64,000 bases of DNA from Galaxea fascicularis (lineage: Eukaryota; Cnidaria; Anthozoa; Scleractinia; Euphylliidae): contig OX419341.1 of assembly GCA_948470475.1 (NCBI GenBank), forward strand, positions 26,777,817 to 26,841,816, in the 5' to 3' direction. Numbering within the stretch: the first letter of the stretch is position 1; the number at the start of each line of letters is the position of its first letter. This document shows positions 56,131 to 64,000 of this stretch, piece after piece. The notes under the pieces are model-generated. The model worked only from the letters and a program-made list of their open reading frames with translations. It was not told the DNA's origin and ran no database searches. Position numbers and translations under genes: made by a program.

Positions 56131-56730
56131 ACTCTTCGCCTTCAGGGGCTAGAGCTGCTAACTATTTACCCATATCTTCTAAATTAGGATTGAACTTTTC
56201 TCCCAAATCCTCATTGTTGAGCCGTATACAACTAACCGGGCTGTTGCCGTCCCTTTCTAGATGCCCGAGAGCGCGCGATTTCTGAATTATAAACCTTTGT
56301 CAGTTTTCCCGCCTCTCTCTCACACGTATACCAACGCCAACCGACTGGCTTCAGTTAAGGTCGCGGGAGACAGGATAGTGCATCAGTATGCATTTATCAG
56401 TAAAGAATATGCCCGAAGTAAGACGACTAATACCGACTAATACCGACAATACGCGAAATATTTACGGAAAGGTCAAATCGTGTCGCACGAACTTCTTGTG
56501 CATTTCAATTATTCCTCAATATCTCTGTAAATTAGTTTAAAAGTTCATAATATGAGGTTTTCAAAAATAGCAACCCACCTATATTTTTGCCTTGTATATG
56601 AATTTATAAAATAACTAAGATAGTACGCGCGCTCTGATTGGCCGAGAGGCGTGTTTGCATGAGAGTATGTAAATATGGTTGTGTGACGCGTTGTAGTTTT
56701 TAGAGGAAGTTATTTTATAAAAGTAATAGA

Positions 56731-56769
<39 letters not shown>

Positions 56770-56795
<26 letters not shown>

Positions 56796-56864
56796 GTTAT
56801 GCAAACCCGAGACGAATTTCGTCTCGGGTTTGCATAACTGTCTCGAATTCTCCCAACCCCTCTC
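56770..56864. mobile_element. Near-perfect palindromic MITE
   Basis: GAGAGGGGTTGGGAGAATTC... is followed directly by its inverted copy; arms about 47 nt, no loop to speak of. Confidence 0.8.
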
Positions 56865-57054
56865 TCTTTGTATTCACCGCGACTTTTATAACCAACCGAC
56901 ACAACCCCCAAGAGTGGTAAACCTGTGCAGAATACGGCGAGGTAAAGAATTTAGTAATTTCACGTTGCCCTGAGGACGGCAAAGAAATGCACCAAAAAAT
57001 CTATGTGCCGAGCAATAGGCCATATTCGTATTCTCGGTATTGAACTGGATCTAC

Positions 57055-57132
57055 CATGAAGTGGAGGCTCTTGCGGGGGAATCTTTTCATATGTAAATCA
57101 GTGTATTCCCCCGCAAGAGCCTCTACTTCATG
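57055..57132. repeat. Hairpin repeat
   Basis: CATGAAGTGGAGGCTCTTGC... and its inverted copy ...GCAAGAGCCTCTACTTCATG; arms 28 nt with one mismatch. Confidence 0.75.
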
Positions 57133-58381
57133 CTAGCCTTTGCTCAATTCTTCTTCAGCGTAATATTAATGTTGTTACGAGTACTAAACAGAGATAGAAA
57201 ATATAGTATTTTCCGGCTGGCCGTTGTTCGGGTGCTGCAGCTGTTTTGAAACTGTATTTGCATGATCATGAATTTTTACCTTTTAGGATGCCAAAATATC
57301 TAGGGCAATAAATGTGTTTCCTTTAAATTTCAAATATTTGTTTGATGGTTTTGGTCTGTGACATAGCTGACTGATTTAGCCTGAAAACTTCATCTAGATG
57401 CTAGAAGACTGTCTCTGGCTATTGAAGATTTTTCGACTCGCTCGCTGCGCTCAAACCTCTTCTGATAAAAGTTACAGCCGTAATTAATTTAGGCAATGAA
57501 TAATTAATCATTGGCTATGAAGTTTGTGCGAGGGTGCAACGCATATTGGCTTTTTCCCCCGTCATAAGCATAAAATCGGTTATGACTTGACAGAACATTT
57601 TCAGCTTTGCGTACTTGTCGGGAAGATTAACTTCACCGTACATTTACGGAGACAAGCTGTCCAAAAAATATCAAAACAAATGGATGATGGTCGATCAAGG
57701 CGTATACAGTGGCAACCAAGTAACAGTATAGGATGGCTTGTATTGTTTGAGTCACTGAGAATCAAACAGTTGTGCACACCTGTTTTAAAGTGTTTAGAAA
57801 GGAAGTCACGGTTGTTTCAGTTGCTTTCTGAGTTCATCTTCGTATTTAATTAGCCGCTCAGTCAAAGATCTTCTAAAACCTGAAACAAAATCACAGGCCT
57901 TCTAATAAATAGTTGAAACAGCCTGAGCTACCAATTAATAGAAAAGGGAGTATTTCCTTGCAACAATTCTGATGTCTTTCTGTGTCGCGGAATACAATAT
58001 CGAAGTTTCCGCAATTATTTGATTATATTTTGTTTGAAAAGTAGTTCAAATAAAACAAAATCCCGGAAAATAACAAGACTTCGTCACTCACTTCAATCGT
58101 CGCCTGTTACACTGAAAAATCTAAAAAGCACGCACGAAAAAGAATTTTTGTTTTTTAGTACAAACAAGTTTTATTTCGCATTTTTTGATCTGGTAAGTGC
58201 CTGCCAATTTTCTCCTAAACGTATCTCTTTATTAAAGGTAGGTCACATTGTGTCTTGAATAAGTCATGCTAATATCTCCGTACAGCAAGGATATTTATCT
58301 AAATTTTAACGTAACAGAAAACAGAAGAATTTTTCTCATTCAAAAGGAGGTACTTTAATCTTGGGACCATTTCAAGCCAAG
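57133..58381. other. Upstream region of the GPCR
   Basis: No recognised gene. A 109-codon frame at 57524-57853 has no family resemblance or plausible splice partners. Confidence 0.45.
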
Positions 58382-59386
58382 ATGTCCTCGTTGGATTTGA
58401 CAAACCGAAGCTTGGCGACAGTCATCCTTGAAGCAAGTGTTTGCGTTGTAATGAACATCATCAGTTTCACAGGAAATGTTCTGGTCTGCCTAGCCGTGTA
58501 TAAAAACCCAAGGCTGCGATCAACCATCAACCTCTACATCATTGCGTTAGCAGTCGGCGATCTTGTATGTGCATCTGTGGAAATGCCATTAGCGGCTGCC
58601 GTCCTGATCACTGGAAAATGGGATTTTGGAGCCGCGTTATGCAATGTACAGGGCTTTGTTGACGTATTTGCAACTTATACCACTCCGGCAACTATGGGTT
58701 TGACGGCGTTCAACCGCTACATGCGAATTGTCAAAACCAATCACTACAACAAGATCTTTTCACCGCGCAAATCTAAGATTTGGTTGAGTGTCCTGTGGTG
58801 TTCTCTCGCATTTTATCTCATTGTTTCTCAATTGACAAACTGGGCCTCATTTCAATTCCTTCCTGGGTATGCAGTTTGTAGCATTAGTTTCTCCATATCC
58901 ACAAACAGAATCATCCATTATTGCGCTGTGTTTGGATTATTTTTTGTTTTACCGTTTTGCGTCGGTTTCTTCAGCTACTCCAGAGTTTTCTTGCAGATCC
59001 GACAACATAAGCTAGCCGTGACGCCTTCTCTGATAAACTCGAGTAGATTAGCCGCCAGGATGTCGGTACGAGAGATCAAAGTTAGTTGCTTGTTGTTCTA
59101 TGTCATCGCCGGATTTTTGGTTTGCTGGGTTCCAATGTGGGGTCTTGTAATCTGGAAACGATTTTATCCCGACACAGCTCCAAGAGCTGCACAGTTATTG
59201 GTCTCGCTTCTTTTATTTCTAAGCAGCACAATTAATCCGTTCATATACACCGCCACAAATCGTGCTTTCCGAGAAGAATTCCTCAAATTACTTCGTTTCT
59301 GGAAACTGAGGAAAGTGGGGACGAAAATTAGTTCAGAAAATAACGGGCCGGAAAGGGGGCGGAAACAAAACACCCCTACAAGATGA
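58382..59386 (+). CDS. Rhodopsin-family (class A) GPCR, intronless
   Basis: 334 residues from ATG 58382; the frame is open a little further upstream but only from a TTG. Seven membrane helices are visible. Diagnostic residues: GNVLVCLAVY (helix 1 Asn), LYIIALAVGDLVCA (helix 2 Asp), Cys before helix 3 (ALCNVQG), NRY in place of DRY (AFNRYMRI), CWVP in helix 6, and NPFIYTATNRAFREEF (NPxxY-like) in helix 7, with a basic C-terminal tail. NRY plus NPFIY occurs in melatonin-receptor-like and related amine/orphan cnidarian receptors. The ligand cannot be assigned. Single-exon GPCRs are common in cnidarians. Confidence 0.88.
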   Translation: MSSLDLTNRSLATVILEASVCVVMNIISFTGNVLVCLAVYKNPRLRSTINLYIIALAVGDLVCASVEMPLAAAVLITGKWDFGAALCNVQGFVDVFATYTTPATMGLTAFNRYMRIVKTNHYNKIFSPRKSKIWLSVLWCSLAFYLIVSQLTNWASFQFLPGYAVCSISFSISTNRIIHYCAVFGLFFVLPFCVGFFSYSRVFLQIRQHKLAVTPSLINSSRLAARMSVREIKVSCLLFYVIAGFLVCWVPMWGLVIWKRFYPDTAPRAAQLLVSLLLFLSSTINPFIYTATNRAFREEFLKLLRFWKLRKVGTKISSENNGPERGRKQNTPTR

Positions 59387-59499
59387 CAAAGTTTACCCAA
59401 CGTATCGATTTTTTTAATCAATGCTTTTGATCACAGTCAAGTACACAAGTTCTAAAGAACAAGCGAAAAGAGTGAAACTGTGAACGAAGATGATATTTA

Positions 59500-59740
59500 G
59501 GCGCCAAAAGCTGAGGGAATCAGCTAACCCGTTCTGGCCCGTAGCCAGTATGAGGTGAACCGAGGCACTCTCCTCGGTTGAAATTTCCTGTGTTTTTTTT
59601 TTTTTTTCGCCCATGTATTTGGCAGATTTAATGGCAAACAGCCCCCGCAACAACTAAAAAAGGTAAAATTCGATTCTAGCGCATCTTTTAAAATAGTCCC
59701 TCGGTTGGAACATTTTTCTGGCTACGGGCCAGCCGTTCAC
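59500..59740. repeat. Dispersed repeat with GGCCCGTAGCCAG / CTGGCTACGGGCC ends
   Basis: TGGCCCGTAGCCAGTATGAG near 59535 and CTGGCTACGGGCCAG near 59720 are inverted, with CTCGGTTGAAATTT and CTCGGTTGGAACAT direct phrases inside. Related to the end of the repeat at 9262. Confidence 0.5.
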
Positions 59741-60600
59741 TCCCAGGGTGATCATGATCAATAACTAATTTCTCCTTACAATGTCATTGCATTGTCAAGA
59801 AGGCAGGTGATGATTATCAGGAAAAACATCAGCCAGATATTGTTTGGTTTACACCAAAATTAATATCAAGATTGTGGGAGGGAACGGTTAAGCGAGGACC
59901 AATCGGTCTCCTCCCCACCACCTAAAGCTAATTTTAATAACTTGTGTGCGTATAAAAGAGCACAAGCAAAAACAAAAACGTTGTGGCTGTGGAAAAATAA
60001 AGTAAAGTACATAATAGATGAAATAATAACATGAAGAAACCTTCTTAATTTTCTATCTTTGTTTATTTCTAGACAAATTAGCACAACTTGTTGCTAGAGG
60101 TCTGACCAACGAGCCTGCTACTTAATTTTAAATTATTCAGTAGAAGATGTAATGAGCTTGAGGTGCAAAATTAAAAGTGATGACACTGCCCTTTCACCAA
60201 ACGTATTTACCGTGGCAAAAACCGACCAATAAGACCTTCTGAACTGAAACGGCTGTAAAGTAATCCTGATTTTTTTTTTTTTGGGATTTTAGCTTCGAGG
60301 AGTAAAGATCTATACGCATTGCGGGCCAAACTGATTCCTTTGTCTGAAAGTAGTTCTTGATTAATCAGGAAAAATGACATATTTTAAGTAATATATCAAA
60401 CACGAGAGACAGTGTTTCATCGGAGTATCCAAACACCGAGAAGAGAGTTGAAAATACGACGCGCAGCGGAGTATTTTTGACGGAATTCGAGGGGTTTGGA
60501 TGGCCGATGAAACACTGTCTTGAGTCATGATGCATATGAAAGAAATCATATGTGAACTGCGGATATGAAATCAAATGAAGAATGATCGTCGCAGTTGTGA
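59741..60600. other. Intergenic, no recognised gene
   Basis: AT-rich. From about 60400 the phrase ACAGTGTTTCATCGG...CGATGAAACACTGTCT (60411-60521) forms a loose inverted repeat. Confidence 0.4.
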
Positions 60601-60644
60601 TCACAATTTTTGCAATTGCGTAACTTGAAGCCTGAAAAAAATTC

Positions 60645-60717
60645 AGGACTTCAACGGGGCTTGAACCCGTGACCTCGCGATTCCGGTGCGATGCTCTACC
60701 AACTGAGCTATGAAGCC
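60645..60717 (-). tRNA. tRNA-like sequence, probably a tRNA-derived repeat
   Basis: A 73-nt cloverleaf can be drawn on the minus strand: acceptor GGCTTCA/TGAAGTC (one G-U), D arm GCTC...GAGC, T arm ACGGG-TTCAAGC-CCCGT perfect. The anticodon loop CCGGAAT lacks the universal U33 and its last stem pair is A-C, so a functional tRNA is doubtful. A second, inverted copy lies at 60945. Confidence 0.5.
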
Positions 60718-60944
60718 ACTGACGTCGGGAGCAGGTCAATTTTGGAGTCATATGTTCCCGTGAAAGATACACAAAGATCGGCAAGTTTGCGGCAAGCTGA
60801 TGGCCCGAAAAATTTTAACCGTCAAAAAATCTGCAGTTTTACGACAAAAACTCGACTGGTGTGCGCGGGCATAATAAATCGTATATGAACCGCAGTTCAT
60901 ATGTGATTTATATGAACCCACAATTGACCTGCTCCCAACATCAT

Positions 60945-60971
60945 GGCTTCATAGCACAGTTGGTTAGAGCA

Positions 60972-61005
<34 letters not shown>

Positions 61006-61018
61006 CTGTTGAAGTTCC
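60945..61018 (+). tRNA. tRNA-like pseudogene / tRNA-derived repeat
   Basis: 74 nt, about 90% like 60645-60717 but in the opposite direction. T arm ACGGG-TTCAAAC-CCTGT, D stem broken (GCAC against GAGC), loop CCGGTAT again without U33. The shared 5' flank GACCTGCTCCC indicates a repeat family rather than two independent genes. Confidence 0.45.
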
Positions 61019-61353
61019 GAATTTTTATCAGGCATCGTTACGCAATAAATTGCCTTGCTACACCTCAGTTGGATAGCTATCAAGCTAAGTCAGGATACGA
61101 CTGTTGACAATTCAATTTGATTGTTAACAAACGCAAAAACGGAAAATGGTTGTCGTAGGTATGATATATCGGGTTTTTGGTTTCTGATATGGTTGAAAGA
61201 TTTGACATCACGTTTATGTCAACAAACGTCGTCTCTTTCACTTCTTCAAAAGAATTAGCACGTAACGAAAACCTTGCAAACAATTCTGGATTTGTGACTA
61301 AAAGCGCGGGAAAATGATAACTGTCGTAGCGAGTGGCCGCACTAACTTATTGA

Positions 61354-61669
61354 GGCCCGTTTTAAACGTGTCGAACTCAACTGATCAGATTTAATTCGAC
61401 GGTAGCACGACGTTTGAAACCAAGTCGTGCTACTGCCGTGTCGCACGGCAGCCTGGGGTTGCCGTACTACACGGCGGTAGCAAGACTTGGTTTCGAATGT
61501 CGTGCTACTGCCGTGTCGAACTGAATTCATAAATTATAAATACGTTTTAAAAGTCATCGAAACCGGTTTGTTATGGTTTGACGCATGTTTACAGCAACAG
61601 GTTTTAATTCGACTGAATTAAATTCGACGTCTGAAACCCGAAGTCGTGCTGGACGTTCGAAACGGGCCT
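61354..61669. mobile_element. MITE with GGCCCGTTT ends
   Basis: GGCCCGTTTTAAACGTGTCG at left; inverted right end GGCCCGTTTCGAACGTCCAG. Internal TCGTGCTACCGCCGTGT-like phrases in both orientations. Directly followed by the next element. Confidence 0.55.
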
Positions 61670-62043
61670 TAGGTCCTGGTAAAATGCCGTATTTCATATG
61701 AGCCGAACTAAACTCAGTCATAAGTTCATGTGAAATACGGTGCTGATTCCATTTGGATCGGCTGAGGCGTTTTTCCCTGCCGGCCGGGCGTGAAAGAAAA
61801 ACGGCTGAAGAAACGCCGATCTTCACATGAGCCGAACCAAATGCATAATCATATATGCATGTTAATGTTATCAATATATAAGTAAGCCTCAACTTGGTTA
61901 TTTTCATGATCTAGTTAAGCTCGGCTGAATTAAGTTCCGCGTTTGACTCAACGAACTCAGGCGAACTTAACTAATTTGGGTCGACCTAAACTGTTATTAA
62001 TTAAGTTCGGCTCATGTGAAGTACTGCGTTTGACCCGGGCCTT
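61670..62043. mobile_element. MITE with ATGAGCCGAACT subterminal repeats
   Basis: The left end AGGTCCTGGTAAAATGCCGT, then TTTCATATGAGCCGAACT, and the inverted right end AAGGCCCGGGTCAAACGCAG, then ACATGAGCCGAACT. The AGTTCGGCT motif recurs inside. Confidence 0.6.
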
Positions 62044-63080
62044 GGTGTTTGTTCTTTGCCGTGAACTAGGTGCTGAAATTATCTAAAATGTTTTACCAGA
62101 AACTAACCTTTTTCTCTCTCAAACTGTTCCACTTTTTCCCGTTTTTCAATATACTTAGTCACAATGAGTCATGAAATTTCCAAACATATAAGTCAAAGAT
62201 TTGAAAGCATTTTGCCAAAACTTGGGGTAAAAGAACGGGACTTTAAGAAAGGAACAAAAAAAGCTTCTTCCCTGCACACCGCAAACTGCAAACCTTGCAT
62301 GAGTTGACATTTTGTTAGTTCCTGGTCTACGATTCAGGAAGTGTTAACTTCGGGCATAAATATACTTGCACACAAAAATTATAAACACTGATCGGTTGAG
62401 TATTGGCGCGCCCCAGGTGATAACTAGAGATGGATAAGCTCGTAAGGTTTAGGGCAAAGTGCTGCGGCAGCCTTTCTCGAAAGGCAGAGTGTTTAAGTGA
62501 TAATTGATCAAGATGACTCATGAGTTGGGGAAGTCACAAATGTCTGAACAGGTTCATCCGGTTGGCTGGTTGGACAAAAAATTGAGAAAATACTTAAAAT
62601 AAAGAACTACGAAATAGTAATTACTCAGGCAGGTGTAATCTCAAGCTCGGAGGTAATTTTGCGCCACAGCTCCGTGCATAAAAAATAATAAAATAATAAC
62701 TAATAATAATAAAATAGCCATTTACGACTTTCCTCAGTAAAAATATGTCAATAACCTCATGATAAAACTATCAGTATATACTTACAGTGGATAGCGTTCT
62801 TCGCGCGCTCTGCTTCACACGCTCTGATTGGCTACCCAAACTCGGGATACGTGTAGTACTATGCTAATAACCTCCGAATTAACTAATCAGAACGCACGGA
62901 AAGCACTGTTCACTTGTGAAGTGTACTAACAAGAGCTGTTCATCTACGAGCAACTCGCGTGAAAATCGTAATTGCATGTTAACAGGTATGAGTTCCAAAT
63001 CATCATTTTGAGCTCTATTACGTTTCAGTAATTTCACAGCCACCTCCACTTCGGTGAATAACAGATCCTTTACTGATTTA
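62044..63080. other. Intergenic, no recognised gene
   Basis: AT-rich with a TAATAA/AATAAT-rich stretch near 62685-62715; nothing else supported. Confidence 0.45.
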
Positions 63081-63277
63081 AAAAATTTGGTTTTATCAAC
63101 GGAGTTGATAATGTAAATTGACCACCGAACAGGGATTCTAAAAGCTGAAGTTTCGATCGTTGGTCCTTCGTTAGCTGGCGAAGGGCTAGCGAAACGCTCG
63201 AATAAACGTCAGCTTTTAGAATCCCCGTACGATGGTCAAATGTATTTATGATTTCATGATCATAAAACCAAATTTTT
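63081..63277. mobile_element. Fold-back MITE
   Basis: AAATTTGGTTTTATCAACGG...GGGATTCTAAAAGCTGA and the inverted arm TCAGCTTTTAGAATCCCCG...ATAAAACCAAATTT. Confidence 0.7.
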
Positions 63278-63294
63278 GTGTACTACTCCCCTAC

Positions 63295-63918
63295 CGACGC
63301 AGCACCGCAAGTAGTCGCAAGTAGCCGCAAGCTGACTACTTGCGTTGGGTGGCCAAACGAACTCGCTGGTTTCCTCGCAAGTACACGCAAGTCGCAAAAA
63401 GAACCATTTCAAGGCTACAGGCTTAGTCCCGCGAGGCCAAAATGTAACCTTATATCCTGTATTTCATTGGCTAATAGGTTGCTATAACAACGAAAGGACG
63501 TCATTCAACTTGAATTGACTTGCCGGGTTGAGTGGCCAAACGGTGAAAAACTTGCGGCTCCGTTTGGCCAGGGCTTGCGCGCACTTGCCTTGACTTGCGA
63601 TGACTTGCGCTCACTATGGTCGAGATCAACTTGCTCGCAAGTAGACGCAAGTTTTTCACTGTTTGGCCACCCAACCCAAGTTAAGTGATGTCCATTCGTT
63701 GTTATAGCAACCTATTAGCCCATGAAATACAGGATATAAGGTTACATTTTGTCCGCGCGAGACTAAGCCCGTAGATTCGAAATGTTTTTTTCTTTTTGCG
63801 CCTTGCGTGTGCTTGCGAGGAAACTTTCGAGGAAACTTGCGAGTCCGTTTCGCCACCCAACACAAGTTCAGCTTGCGGCTACTTGTGACTTCTTGCGAGT
63901 CCGTTTGGCCAGGGCTTT
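63295..63918. mobile_element. Fold-back element built of CGCAAGT repeats
   Basis: The left half (GTTGGGTGGCCAAACGAACT, CCTCGCAAGTACACGCAAGT) recurs inverted in the right half (CCGTTTCGCCACCCAACACA). CGCAAGT/ACTTGCG appears more than fifteen times. A GTTATAGCAACCTATTAGCC block is also mirrored. Short open frames inside are by-products. Confidence 0.65.
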
Positions 63919-64000
63919 ATCTTTAATTTACAACCTTGATAAACTAGAGCAATTTAATCTTTAAAGGGAAACTGTTCAGAATTTGTCAACGAATGTTCTT

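Noticed and set aside
57524..57853. 109-codon frame upstream of the GPCR
   Set aside because: No recognisable domain; codon content and context look random.
1..64000. CRISPR arrays, operons, riboswitches
   Set aside because: Spliced eukaryotic genes throughout; the tandem repeats seen are satellites or coding repeats without spacer structure.

Overview
The window reads as animal nuclear DNA, most likely from an anthozoan cnidarian (stony-coral type). Genes have GT-AG introns, polyA signals and metazoan receptor architectures: a calcium-binding EGF array, a TNF receptor with a death domain, and a class A GPCR. The spaces between them are full of short fold-back DNA transposons, PIF/Harbinger relatives, a tRNA-derived SINE and dead LINE pieces. 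The species assignment is inference; the gene and repeat structures are read from the sequence.

Layout. 1-2553: decayed PIF/Harbinger element, with a Myb-like exon on + and a transposase pseudogene on -. 2566-6660: nested fold-back repeats. 6871-10846: the last three exons of a type I membrane protein with nine EGF domains. 13358-24490: a nine-exon TNF-receptor-like gene of 769 residues (signal peptide, cysteine-rich ectodomain, Thr-rich stalk, membrane helix, long tail, C-terminal death domain). 30600-31970: dead non-LTR retrotransposon. 58382-59386: intronless class A GPCR. 54800-64000 is otherwise mostly MITEs, tRNA-like repeats and fold-back elements.

The most interesting part is 26.2-53.9 kb, a local array of related genes whose domains recombine. 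(a) Two paralogous protein kinases (32625-35524 and 38053-40727) each carry, after a phase-1 intron, an array of a 90-residue domain (four and three copies) that I do not recognise as a named family. I call it the QWY repeat; its order of elements and its FPxxFP segment recall the RWD/E2 (UBC-like) fold. (b) Two intronless genes (46095-48776 and 51892-53901) each hold two JAB/JAMM-type isopeptidase-like domains with an intact metal-ligand pattern, in a motif style close to bacterial JAB proteins. (c) One gene (26499-27371) fuses a JAB-like domain that has lost its catalytic residues to one QWY repeat, linking (a) and (b). (d) Small proteins built on a YFDPxTGK motif lie on the minus strand beside the JAB genes (43036-43413, 45075-45290, and a frameshifted copy at 50459-50717). 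Several presumptive promoters here contain a STAT/GAS-like palindrome TTCnnnGAA.

Kinase, RWD/E2-like repeats and isopeptidase-like domains in one locus suggest a lineage-specific signalling or ubiquitin-like module, possibly immune. That function is inference only.
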